A stretch of DNA of 64,000 nucleotides, taken from positions 1 to 64,000 of the forward strand of contig JALEGB010000012.1 in assembly GCA_022760355.1 (NCBI GenBank), given 5' to 3'. The translations under genes were made by a program, and so were the position numbers. Below are positions 35,713 through 44,080 of this stretch, one piece after another. The notes beneath the pieces are model-generated. The model made no database searches and was not told where the DNA came from. It saw only the letters and a program-made list of their open reading frames with translations. How positions within the stretch are numbered: position 1 is the stretch's first letter; every line of letters begins with the position of its first letter. The stretch comes from Neomegalonema sp. (GTDB taxonomy: Bacteria > Pseudomonadota > Alphaproteobacteria > Rhodobacterales > Rhodobacteraceae).

Positions 35713-36819
35713 GTGCGCGTTGTCAAATTTCTGATCCTCGGGGCGGCTGTGGCGGCTGGCGTGGGCGCGATTGCGCTGGTCCAGGGCGAGATTAAGCGCG
35801 CCCGTATGGCGGCGCCCGCGCCGGAGGCGACGCCGGCTGCGCCAAAAATCGAAAAAACTCAAGTTCTTGTAGCTGCAAAGCTGCTAAAGCGCGGTCACAT
35901 TCTACGCGATGACGACCTCGAATGGCGCGATTGGCCGAAGGAGATGGTCGCCGAGACCTTCATCACCCGGCGGGCCGGCGCCGAGGGAGGATTCGTCGGC
36001 GCTGTGGTCAAGACCAGCCTGGCGAAGGGTGAGCCAGTTCTGCCGACAAAGATCGTTAAGCTCAATCATCCCGGCGCGTTGGCGGCAATGCTGCGACCCG
36101 GGTTGCGCGGCTATTCGATCAAGATGCAGCAGGAAACCGGGGTTGGCGGTTTTATCGCGCCGGGCAACTACGTCGATATCATCTTGACGCGCAAGCACGA
36201 TCTGGATGTCCGGCAGGCGGATGGAAGCAAGTCCGTCAAGTCGATTATCTTGACCGATACGCTGCTGCGCACCGTGCGCGTTCTGGCGGTTGACGATCAG
36301 TTGGATGATGAGGGCGACGCGCATTTTGACATGAAGCGGACGGTGACGCTGGAGGTGACGCCTGTTCAGGCGGAACTGCTGGCGCTGGCGGAGCGCGCTG
36401 GTCGGGTCAGTCTGGCGCTGCGCAGCATCGCTGAGCTGGTCGACGAAAATGGCAAAGCGAAAGTGGATCCGATGCCGGTGCTGGCGGTGGATCTCGCAAC
36501 CTTCACCGGCGCCGCATTGGGGGGGATTACGACCTCCGATCGCGGCGCGCCCAAGCCCACCGTCTCTGAGGCTCGCCGTCCTGCGCCGCCGCCCGCGCCG
36601 ATCATCAAAGTTGCGCCGACCCCCGCGCCGGCGCCGCCGCGCGCGCCGTCCGCCGTCACCATTCTGCGCTATACGACGCTGAGTGAGACGAAAGTTGACG
36701 CGCCAGCCGATCCGGCGGCGGACAATCGGTCAGTCGGACCGTCCGTCAAGCGCGGCCCAAGAGATCCCCAAGCCAGAAGGCGCGCTGGCGAAGCGCCAGC
36801 GCCAGCCCCGTCCCATTAA
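35713..36819 (+). CDS. cpaB: Flp/Tad pilus assembly protein CpaB (RcpC-like)
   Basis: 368 residues from a GTG start with GGCGGAG nine bases upstream. One N-terminal membrane helix (VVKFLILGAAVAAGVGAIALV) is followed by the SAF domain (VLVAAKLLKRGHILRDDDLEWRD), which probably helps align the secretin with peptidoglycan, and then a beta-rich CpaB core (GYSIKMQQETGVGGFIAPGNYVDIILT). The C-terminal 110 residues are a long Pro/Ala-rich tail, longer than in many family members. First gene of the cpa-tad operon. The 178 bases upstream are AT-rich and hold the probable operon promoter; I could not find a clear -35/-10 or a full CtrA box. Confidence 0.93.
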   Translation: MRVVKFLILGAAVAAGVGAIALVQGEIKRARMAAPAPEATPAAPKIEKTQVLVAAKLLKRGHILRDDDLEWRDWPKEMVAETFITRRAGAEGGFVGAVVKTSLAKGEPVLPTKIVKLNHPGALAAMLRPGLRGYSIKMQQETGVGGFIAPGNYVDIILTRKHDLDVRQADGSKSVKSIILTDTLLRTVRVLAVDDQLDDEGDAHFDMKRTVTLEVTPVQAELLALAERAGRVSLALRSIAELVDENGKAKVDPMPVLAVDLATFTGAALGGITTSDRGAPKPTVSEARRPAPPPAPIIKVAPTPAPAPPRAPSAVTILRYTTLSETKVDAPADPAADNRSVGPSVKRGPRDPQARRRAGEAPAPAPSH

Positions 36820-36836
36820 TCAGCGGAGCTGAGATC

Positions 36837-38309
36837 ATGAATGATGTTCGATCGAACGCGACAGTGGCCGCGCCGCGAAAAGGCGGGGTTGGGTTGGCCC
36901 TAATCGGGCTGTTGCTGTGTTTATGGGCGCCCCTGGCGTTGGCGAAGAGCTGGAAGGAAGTCTCCGGCGCTTGCTGCCGGGACGCGCAACGAATCACGAT
37001 CTACCTCGGTAAGGCCACGACCGCGCCGCTGCCAAAGGCGGCGGCCGACGTCGTTGTTTCAAACCCAAAGATTGTGGAGGTTGTTCTGCGGACCGCCACG
37101 CAGCCGGTGCTGTTCGGCATGCGGCTTGGTCAGGCGAACATTCTGTTTTTCGACGAAAAAAGTAAGCAGATCCGGGCGCTGGACGTGCGGGTGGAATATG
37201 ATGTCACGCTGCTGAACCAGACCATCCGTTCACAGTTTCCAGGCTCGCGCGTTGTGGCGAAATCGGTGCTGGGGGAGATTATTCTGGAGGGGGTTGTTCA
37301 AAACTCCCACGCGGCGAAAGGCATTGTGGATCTGGCGCAGCGCTTTGTCGCCGCCGCGCGGGCTTCGCGCAGCGCGGACGGCGCGGCGAAGGCCGTCGAC
37401 AAAGCCGCCACTGGCGTCGTCAGCCGGATCGCCGTGGCGAATGAAGAGCAGGTGCATCTGCGCGTCCGCGTTGCGGAGGTGAACCGCACGGTGCTGAAGC
37501 GCCTTGGGGTTGATTGGAATGCGGGACTGCAAAGCGCAACCCTATCCAGCACGCTGGTTTTGCGCGATGCGGCGCTTTCCGGCTTTCTCGCCGCGAAAGG
37601 GACCCAAATCGCGCTGGGCCCGGAGGTTCTGAGCAGCTTCTTAAAAGCGCTTGAGCAGCATTCGTTGGTCGCCACCCTTGCGGAGCCGAGCCTTACCGCC
37701 GTCTCCGGCGAAACCGCCAGTTTCCTGGCTGGCGGCGAATATCCGGTTCCGATCTCGGGGACCGACGGCACGGTCACGATTGAGTATAAAAAGTTCGGCG
37801 TCGGCCTGGATTTCACACCCGTGCTTTTGGATGACGGCCGCATCAGCCTCAAGGTGAAAACCGAGGTTTCCGACCTCACGACCAACGGCGCGATAACTGT
37901 CGGTACGGTCCAGGTTCAGGCGCTGACAGTGCGCCGGGCCGAAAGCACCGTTGAGCTTCCCTCCGGCGGCACGATTATGATCGCAGGGCTGATCAAGCAA
38001 AGCACCCGGCGGCTATCAGCCGGCCTGCCCGGGCTGCGCAGTCTGCCTGTCATCGGTCAGTTCTTTCGCAATGAAGAGGGCACGATCGACGAGACCGAGC
38101 TTGTGGTTCTCGTCACGCCCTATGTCGTTCGGCCAAGCGCGCCAAAACGCTTCGCGGCGCCGACCGACGGCTTCAAGCCCGCCAGCGATGTCGACATGTA
38201 CCTCTTCGGACGGCTGCACGCCGTGTATGGCGCTGGCCCGGAAGATGCGGCCCGCGTTCGGGCGCAAACCAAAAAAATGCCGACGCCGCTTGGCTTTATC
38301 ATGGAGTAG
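36837..38309 (+). CDS. cpaC: Flp/Tad pilus secretin CpaC (RcpA)
   Basis: 490 residues. There is a signal peptide (LIGLLLCLWAPLALAKSW), then the N-terminal secretin domain with the BON-like strand pattern (PVLFGMRLGQANILFFDE). The secretin core is LVATLAEPSLTAVSGETASFL to GGTIMIAGLIKQSTRR, with VPVSIS-like gate residues PVPISGTDG. It forms the outer-membrane channel for the pilus. Two extra cysteines (GACCRDAQR) lie after the signal. The ATG lies 17 bases after the cpaB stop. No separate pilotin gene is apparent here. Confidence 0.94.
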   Translation: MNDVRSNATVAAPRKGGVGLALIGLLLCLWAPLALAKSWKEVSGACCRDAQRITIYLGKATTAPLPKAAADVVVSNPKIVEVVLRTATQPVLFGMRLGQANILFFDEKSKQIRALDVRVEYDVTLLNQTIRSQFPGSRVVAKSVLGEIILEGVVQNSHAAKGIVDLAQRFVAAARASRSADGAAKAVDKAATGVVSRIAVANEEQVHLRVRVAEVNRTVLKRLGVDWNAGLQSATLSSTLVLRDAALSGFLAAKGTQIALGPEVLSSFLKALEQHSLVATLAEPSLTAVSGETASFLAGGEYPVPISGTDGTVTIEYKKFGVGLDFTPVLLDDGRISLKVKTEVSDLTTNGAITVGTVQVQALTVRRAESTVELPSGGTIMIAGLIKQSTRRLSAGLPGLRSLPVIGQFFRNEEGTIDETELVVLVTPYVVRPSAPKRFAAPTDGFKPASDVDMYLFGRLHAVYGAGPEDAARVRAQTKKMPTPLGFIME

Positions 38310-38339
38310 CCGGTGCGACCCTGGCGAGTGGAGAGCAGA

Positions 38340-39026
38340 ATGGCAGATGTGAGAACCGCGTCGTCTAACGTTCGGCCGCAGCGTTCGTTGGCGCGCCCCG
38401 CCCTTCTGGGCGCTGCGCTGCTTGCAGCGTGCGGGCTTGGAGGATGCGCTCAATTTGAAGGGGGCGGCCGCTATGATGCGGTCTACCCGATCAAGATCGA
38501 GGCGCAGCCCACAATTCTCAGGACGCCGAACGTTGCGCGACTGTCGGTGCGGGACGCGCGACGGATCGATGCGCTCGGGCGTGACTATCTTCGCCTCGGC
38601 AAGGGGCCAATCTCCATTGGCTGGCCAAAGGGCGCGAATGCGAGCGCCGCTGTCGGAAAAATTGCGAAGCGGCTTCATCGCGTCGGCGTTCCGCTCAGAT
38701 CTATCCGCCGCGGCGCCTATGATCCGGCGGAATATAAAAGCGCGGACATTTTGGTGTTCTTCACGCGGCCGACAGCAGTTGCGCAGCCCTGTCCACGCCT
38801 ATGGGGCGAGACGATTATGACGCCGCGCAACAGCGGTTCGGGACGGTTTGGCTGCTTCTATCAGCGCAATCTGGCCGCAATGGTGGCGGATCCGCGGGAT
38901 CTGGAGGCGCCGGCGCCGATGACGCTAGCGCCGGCTGGTCCGCGGCTGCGCGTTCATGCGGCGCACGAGATGGGGAAGATCACCAGCTCCGAAGAAAGCG
39001 CCAAATCCCTTGCCACAACAAAATAA
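38340..39026 (+). CDS. cpaD: Pilus assembly lipoprotein CpaD
   Basis: 228 residues. An unusually long N-terminal segment precedes the signal LLGAALLAACGLGGC, whose lipobox Cys marks an outer-membrane or inner-membrane lipoprotein. The CpaD region shows DYLRLGKGPISIGWPKGANA and the motif ADILVFFTRPT. The protein is thought to be a pilot for the secretin CpaC. The ATG at 38340 is preceded by GGAGAG at a good distance, which decides it over an upstream GTG. 30 bases after cpaC. Confidence 0.85.
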   Translation: MADVRTASSNVRPQRSLARPALLGAALLAACGLGGCAQFEGGGRYDAVYPIKIEAQPTILRTPNVARLSVRDARRIDALGRDYLRLGKGPISIGWPKGANASAAVGKIAKRLHRVGVPLRSIRRGAYDPAEYKSADILVFFTRPTAVAQPCPRLWGETIMTPRNSGSGRFGCFYQRNLAAMVADPRDLEAPAPMTLAPAGPRLRVHAAHEMGKITSSEESAKSLATTK

Positions 39027-39050
39027 ACGCAGCGCTGCGGCGTTGTAGGA

Positions 39051-40334
39051 ATGAGTTCGGAGAAACCGGCGATGGCGAACGCGTATGAACATCAGATCGA
39101 GCCCGAGGCCCCGGGCGAGCCGGAGCTCATTGCGCCAAGGATCACGATCGAAGCCTTCTGCATGACCGAGGGCTTTGCGACCGCGCTGCAGGACGCGATG
39201 CAGGATCGGCGCATGGCGAAGGCGACGTCCGCCGTCGGCATGGGCGGTATTGACGCCGCGGTCCGGCGCTATCGCGATATCGATGCGCCGAATCTGATCA
39301 TTGTCGAAAGCGTTGAGACGGGGTTTGAGCTGTTTGGCGAGCTGGCCAAGCTGGCCGAGGTGGTGGATGAGCGGACCCATGTCGTTGTCGCGGGGCCCTC
39401 GAACGACATCGCGCTGTATCGCGAACTGATGCGCAATGGCGTCAGCGACTATTTGGTGACCCCTTGCGCGCCAATTCAGGCAATCGAGTCGGTCGTGGGG
39501 ATGTTCAACGAGCCTGGCGCATCGCCAGCGGCGACGAGCTTCGCCGTGTATGGCGTTCGCGGCGGGGTGGGCGCGAGCGTATTCACCCATAACTTCGCCG
39601 CCGAGCTCGCCATGCGGGGCGGCAAAGACGCGCTGTTAATTGATCTTGATATTGAGTTTGGCACTGTCGGGCTGAATTTTAACGTTGAACCGAAGAACAC
39701 GATCGCCGACGCCTACCGCGATATTGATAATCTGGATGATGTGAAGCTCGCGCGGCTGTTGCACGCCCAACAGGATAAGCTGAAGCTTCTGGCTGCGCCG
39801 AGTGAGGTGAGCAGTGATCAGCCTCCGACGGAGGCGCAGGCCCTAAGCCTGATCGATATCGCCCGAACCGCCTGCGATCTGCTGGTGTTGGACACGCCGT
39901 CCAGCTGGCGCGCGTCGAGCCGCGTTGCGCTACGCCAAGCCTCGAAGGTCATCCTCGTCGCCACTCCCGATCTTGTCAGCCTGCGCAATCTGCGCAGCTT
40001 GCTCGATTGGCTGCAATCGGCGCGCCCGAACGACCGCGCGCCGACGTTGGTGCTCACCCAGATTGGTCAGCCCAAGCGGCCGGAAATTTCCGAAGCTGAG
40101 TTCGTGGATTTGGCGGGTGCGCCGCCGGCTCTGTCGCTGCCGTGGGATGCGGCGACCTATGGCGCAGCGCTCAATAGCGGCAAGCTGCTGCGGGATACCC
40201 AAGGCGGACGCGGCCACGCCGATCTGATCGGAGGTTTTGCGGATGTGATGGCCGGTCGCGAAAAGCGAGCGGCAGGCGGCGGCGCGGGGGTCGCCCGGTT
40301 GCTGGGCGCCTTCGGTTTTGGACGGCGTGCGTAG
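39051..40334 (+). CDS. cpaE: Pilus assembly ATPase CpaE (ParA/MinD-like localisation factor)
   Basis: 427 residues. The N-terminal 150 residues are receiver-like (DAPNLIIVESVETGFELFGEL). From about 165 a ParA/MinD fold follows: FAVYGVRGGVGASVF has GGVGAS in place of the canonical GKT-type Walker A (residues 168-176). CpaE proteins often lack the signature Lys pair, so this is a normal trait rather than damage. ALLIDLDIEFGTVGL is Walker A prime. It positions the pilus machine at the pole in Caulobacter. The start at 39051 has no good binding site and an ATG 21 bases later has GGAG upstream, so the exact start is open. Confidence 0.9.
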   Translation: MSSEKPAMANAYEHQIEPEAPGEPELIAPRITIEAFCMTEGFATALQDAMQDRRMAKATSAVGMGGIDAAVRRYRDIDAPNLIIVESVETGFELFGELAKLAEVVDERTHVVVAGPSNDIALYRELMRNGVSDYLVTPCAPIQAIESVVGMFNEPGASPAATSFAVYGVRGGVGASVFTHNFAAELAMRGGKDALLIDLDIEFGTVGLNFNVEPKNTIADAYRDIDNLDDVKLARLLHAQQDKLKLLAAPSEVSSDQPPTEAQALSLIDIARTACDLLVLDTPSSWRASSRVALRQASKVILVATPDLVSLRNLRSLLDWLQSARPNDRAPTLVLTQIGQPKRPEISEAEFVDLAGAPPALSLPWDAATYGAALNSGKLLRDTQGGRGHADLIGGFADVMAGREKRAAGGGAGVARLLGAFGFGRRA

Positions 40335-40377
40335 GGCTTGAGCGGCAGGGATTGAGGGGAGCCAGGAGGCGAAAGCG

Positions 40378-41844
40378 ATGTTCGGTAAAAAAAGTGGATC
40401 TGGGCGCGCGTCCTCATTTCGGCGCGAAGCGCCGCCTGTTGTGAGCGCATCTTCGACGGATGCGCAATCCGCCACCGACATGTCGTCGCGGCCATCAGAA
40501 GCGCCGGGCGAGCAGATGATTGCGCTGTCCAAGCCAGAGGCCACGCAGCCGACGGAGGAGCAGCGTCGCGGCTACTATGCGCAGAAAAACGAAATCACGG
40601 CGGCGCTGATGGGGGTTGTGGACCTGCCGCAACTGGCCAGCATGCCGCGTGATGAAGCAGAGCTCGAACTGAAGTCGGTGATCAACGATATCGTTGCGAG
40701 CCGCCAGTATGTAATGTCGACCAGCGAGCAGGAACGGCTGAGCCGCACCATCTGCGATGATGTGCTTGGTTACGGTCCGTTGGAGCCGCTGCTTGCGCGA
40801 GACGATATTGCCGACATCATGGTGAACGGCGCTGGGCAGGTGTTTATCGAAACCGATGGCCGCATCCAGCTGACCAAAATCCGGTTCCGAGATAATCAGC
40901 AGCTGTTGGAAATTTGCCAGCGCATGGTTTCGCAAGTTGGCCGCCGCGTGGACGAGGCCAGCCCGATTTGCGACGCGCGTCTGCTGGATGGCAGCCGCGT
41001 CAACGTGATCGCGCCGCCGCTGTCTATCGACGGGCCGTCACTGACGATTCGAAAATTCCGCAAAGAAAAGCTGCGGATGGCGGATCTTGTTCGGTTTCAA
41101 TCGATCTCGTCGGCTGGCGCAAAGCTGCTTGAAATTGCGGGCGCATGCCGAACCAATATCTTGATTTCGGGCGGCACGGGTTCGGGTAAAACGACGTTGC
41201 TGAACTGCTTGTCCGGCTTCGCCGCGGACGATGAGCGGATTGTGACCTGCGAGGACAGCGCCGAGCTGCAATTGCAGCAGCCGCATGTTGTTCGGTTGGA
41301 GACCCGCCCGCCGAATATCGAGGGCCAGGGCGAGATCACGATGCGATCGTTGGTGAAAAACTGCCTCCGGATGCGCCCGGAGCGGATCATCGTCGGCGAG
41401 GTGCGGGGACCCGAAGCCTTCGACCTTTTGCAAGCGATGAATACGGGCCATGACGGTTCGATGGGCACGCTTCACGCCAACTCCCCGCGGGAGGCGTTGA
41501 GCAGGGTCGAGTCAATGATCACAATGGGCGGCTACGCGCTGCCGTCCAAGACAATCCGCGAGATGATCGCATCGGCGGTGAACGTCATCGTTCAGGCGCA
41601 GCGGCTGCGCGACGGATCACGCCGGATCACCCACATGACTGAGATTGTCGGGATGGAGGGCGACACGATCGTAACCCAGGACTTGTTGCGGTTTGAGGTC
41701 ACGGGCGAGGGGCCAGACGGCAAGCTCATCGGTCGGCATGTCGGCGGAGGTGTTGGCCAGCCGCAATTTTACGAAAGAGCGCGCGCTTATGGCAAGGCGG
41801 AGCAGCTGAACGCTGTTCTCGCTGAGCTCGATTCCGGCGGGTGA
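40378..41844 (+). CDS. cpaF: Flp/Tad pilus ATPase CpaF (TadA)
   Basis: 488 residues. The type II/IV secretion ATPase core: Walker [19 protein letters not shown] (about 265-272), the Asp box [10 protein letters not shown], Walker B and the His box [37 protein letters not shown]. It is hexameric and powers assembly and retraction at the inner-membrane base. The first 100 residues, before [15 protein letters not shown], are variable. It follows cpaE after 43 bases and precedes tadB by one base. Confidence 0.96.
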   Translation: MFGKKSGSGRASSFRREAPPVVSASSTDAQSATDMSSRPSEAPGEQMIALSKPEATQPTEEQRRGYYAQKNEITAALMGVVDLPQLASMPRDEAELELKSVINDIVASRQYVMSTSEQERLSRTICDDVLGYGPLEPLLARDDIADIMVNGAGQVFIETDGRIQLTKIRFRDNQQLLEICQRMVSQVGRRVDEASPICDARLLDGSRVNVIAPPLSIDGPSLTIRKFRKEKLRMADLVRFQSISSAGAKLLEIAGACRTNILISGGTGSGKTTLLNCLSGFAADDERIVTCEDSAELQLQQPHVVRLETRPPNIEGQGEITMRSLVKNCLRMRPERIIVGEVRGPEAFDLLQAMNTGHDGSMGTLHANSPREALSRVESMITMGGYALPSKTIREMIASAVNVIVQAQRLRDGSRRITHMTEIVGMEGDTIVTQDLLRFEVTGEGPDGKLIGRHVGGGVGQPQFYERARAYGKAEQLNAVLAELDSGG

Positions 41845-41845
41845 T

Positions 41846-42829
41846 ATGACTGAACAAACGCTGCTTCTTACGATTCTTCTTGTGATCATTTCGATCGGGG
41901 CGCTCGCCTATGTTCTGTTCTCAACCGAAGAGAACCGCGCGCGCGACATCGCGAAGCGCGGCGGTCGCGGGCAGCTAGGAAGCGGCGCGGAGAACTCGTC
42001 CTTTCTCGATGGGTTGTTCGGGCGTGAGCCGAAGACGGCGGTCGATCGGTTGCGCAGGTTGACCGAGGAGCAAAAACATGGGCGTCAGGCCAACCTGCGC
42101 GCACGCATGATGCAAGCCGGCCTTGAGATGCAGCCGATGCAGTTTCTAATGGTTTTCCATACTGTCGGCACCGGCGTTGGCGCAGGCGTCTATTTCGCGA
42201 GCGGTCAGTTACTTTTCGCCGCGGCGGCGGCGATTATCGTCGGGTTCTGGGGACCGCGCACGTTTTTGGCGCGTCGCATCTCCAGCCGCATTCGCCGCTT
42301 CAATGAGCATTTTCCGGGGGCGCTGGACATCATCGTGCGCGGCGTGCGGAGCGGTATGCCGGTAAGTGAGAGCCTCAAGCTTGTGTCGACCGAAGCGCCG
42401 GCTCCGGTCGGGCCGGAATTTGAGCGGATTGTGACCAGTATTACTTTGGGCGTGACCTTTGAGGACGCGCTGAAGCAGCTCGCCATGCGTGTTCCGAGCA
42501 CGGAGGTGCAGTTTTTCCGCACGGTGCTGTCGATCCAGCAAAAAAGCGGCGGCAACTTAGCCGAGACTCTCTCAAACTTAAGCCTCGTATTGAGAGAGCG
42601 GAAGAAAATGAAAAAGAAAGTGTATGCCCTGTCATCTGAAGCTCGGATGTCGGCGATTATCATCGGATCCTTGCCATTTATCGTTGGAATATTGGTCTAC
42701 CTTCTGCGACCGGACTACATCATGATACTATTCAACAACCCAACCGGGCTTTGGTTGCTTGGCGGCGGCATGGTTTGGATGTGTTGCGGTATTTTGATGA
42801 TGAGATCTATGGTTCGGTTCGAGGTATAG
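41846..42829 (+). CDS. tadB: Tad pilus inner-membrane platform protein TadB
   Basis: 327 residues with an N-terminal helix (LLLTILLVIISIGALAYVLF), a central pair (FHTVGTGVGAGVYFASG and neighbour), and two C-terminal helices. The T2SSF fold is at residues 150-290: FPGALDIIVRGVRSGMPVSESL and QLAMRVPSTEVQFFRTVLSIQQKSGGNLAETL. It is the platform for CpaF. It starts one base after the cpaF stop. Confidence 0.94.
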   Translation: MTEQTLLLTILLVIISIGALAYVLFSTEENRARDIAKRGGRGQLGSGAENSSFLDGLFGREPKTAVDRLRRLTEEQKHGRQANLRARMMQAGLEMQPMQFLMVFHTVGTGVGAGVYFASGQLLFAAAAAIIVGFWGPRTFLARRISSRIRRFNEHFPGALDIIVRGVRSGMPVSESLKLVSTEAPAPVGPEFERIVTSITLGVTFEDALKQLAMRVPSTEVQFFRTVLSIQQKSGGNLAETLSNLSLVLRERKKMKKKVYALSSEARMSAIIIGSLPFIVGILVYLLRPDYIMILFNNPTGLWLLGGGMVWMCCGILMMRSMVRFEV

Positions 42830-42838
42830 GAGGCGTCG

Positions 42839-43849
42839 ATGTCGGGATATGATTGGGTGCATGCGCTGATATCTGACATCAGCCCGCCGACCTTCGTCGC
42901 GGGAATGCTGGCCGCTCTCAGTATTTTTGCATTCTATTCTTTTATATATGGCGAGAAAAGCCGGAAGCACTTCAAGCGTCGTATGGCGGATGTTAAGGAG
43001 AACCGCGCTCAATTGCGAGCGTCGCTGACCTCGCGGAGCGACAAGGGCGAACAACCCTCGAAGATCAACAGCTCCAATATCCGCGCAATGCGGGAAAAGG
43101 GGCTGATGGACCGCGCTGTTGAGAAGCTGAACCTAGCGGAAAAGGCGAATGACTCGGATCTGAAGTTGCGTCTCGCGCGAGCCGGCCTGCGCCGCGACTC
43201 CGATGTGGTCCGCTTTGTATTTCTTCGTATCGCCTTGCCGCTTCTATTCGCGCTTGCCGCCGCCGGGCTCTACGCGTTGCTCTTAGCCAAGTCCGGTGGG
43301 TTCAAGCCCGTGCTTGCCGTGTGTTTCGGGCTTGTTGGCGGCATTTTTGGCTTTCTCCAGCCGTCAATGCGCATTGATGGGATCGCGGCGAAGCGGAAGA
43401 AAGAGATTATCCAGCATTGGCCAGATGCGCTGGATCTTCTGACCATCTGTGTTGAGAGCGGAATGTCGATCGAGCAGGCCTTCAACAAAGTCGCCGAAGA
43501 GATGGAGGATGGGGCCGTGACTTTGGCTGAAGAGCTGAAATTCACCACGGCGGAGCTGTCTTATCTCGGCGATCGTCGGCGGGCGTTGGAGAATTTGGCG
43601 TTGCGGACAGATGCGCCCGCGGTGAAAGCGGTGGTGTCGGCGTTGGTGCAGGCGGACAAATATGGCACGCCCGTGGCCTCGGCGCTGCGTGTGATCAGCG
43701 CCGAAGGTCGTTTTGATCGTTTGGCGGCTGCTGAGGCGAAGGCGGCGGCGCTGCCGGCGAAGCTGACGGTGCCGATGATGGTCTTCTTCCTGCCGGTTCT
43801 CTTTATCGTAATCCTGGGCCCATCGATCCTGCAGGTGATGGACCTTTAG
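42839..43849 (+). CDS. tadC: Tad pilus inner-membrane platform protein TadC
   Basis: 336 residues, paralogous to TadB. The T2SSF domain reads HWPDALDLLTICVESGMSIEQAFNKVAEEM and ALVQADKYGTPVASALRVIS. Helices are at the N-terminus, at FVFLRIALPLLFALAAAGLY and in the C-terminal VPMMVFFLPVLFIVILGPS. Last gene of the assembly operon seen here; the TadD and TadG-type genes that often follow are absent. Its stop codon abuts the solo IS end at 43850. Confidence 0.93.
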   Translation: MSGYDWVHALISDISPPTFVAGMLAALSIFAFYSFIYGEKSRKHFKRRMADVKENRAQLRASLTSRSDKGEQPSKINSSNIRAMREKGLMDRAVEKLNLAEKANDSDLKLRLARAGLRRDSDVVRFVFLRIALPLLFALAAAGLYALLLAKSGGFKPVLAVCFGLVGGIFGFLQPSMRIDGIAAKRKKEIIQHWPDALDLLTICVESGMSIEQAFNKVAEEMEDGAVTLAEELKFTTAELSYLGDRRRALENLALRTDAPAVKAVVSALVQADKYGTPVASALRVISAEGRFDRLAAAEAKAAALPAKLTVPMMVFFLPVLFIVILGPSILQVMDL

Positions 43850-43864
43850 GAGTTCGCACCCTAG
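43850..43864 (-). repeat. Solo IS5-type end sequence
   Basis: Minus-strand CTAGGGTGCGAACTC matches the IS end at 54346. It lies one base after the tadC stop and carries CTAG. No transposase sequence follows in the 200 bases beyond, though TCATAAATCC occurs again at about 43874. Confidence 0.4.
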
Positions 43865-43933
43865 GTCGCGCCTCATAAATCCAGGGGCCTCGGGCGGCCT
43901 CATTTTAGACCGGACGCGCCACTATAGTTTGGC

Positions 43934-44053
43934 ATGGCCAGCCGCGCCATCCTGCGCAGGTTTGAAAAGTCGAATAAACTCAACCGACTTTCCAAAGCTT
44001 ATACATTACCCGAGATCGAACACATTTTGGCCAAGGTTGAAAACGTTAAGTGA
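43934..44053 (+). CDS. Possible small protein, 39 residues
   Basis: An ATG frame in the gap between tadC and the four-repeat gene encodes a basic peptide containing AILRRFEKSNKLNRLSK and YTLPEIEHILAKVENVK. The codons and composition look more protein-like than random, but no ribosome binding site is evident and I recognise no family. It could also be a leader or a fragment. Confidence 0.3.
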   Translation: MASRAILRRFEKSNKLNRLSKAYTLPEIEHILAKVENVK

Positions 44054-44080
44054 CAGGGCGTTTTTGCAATGGAGGGTTGG

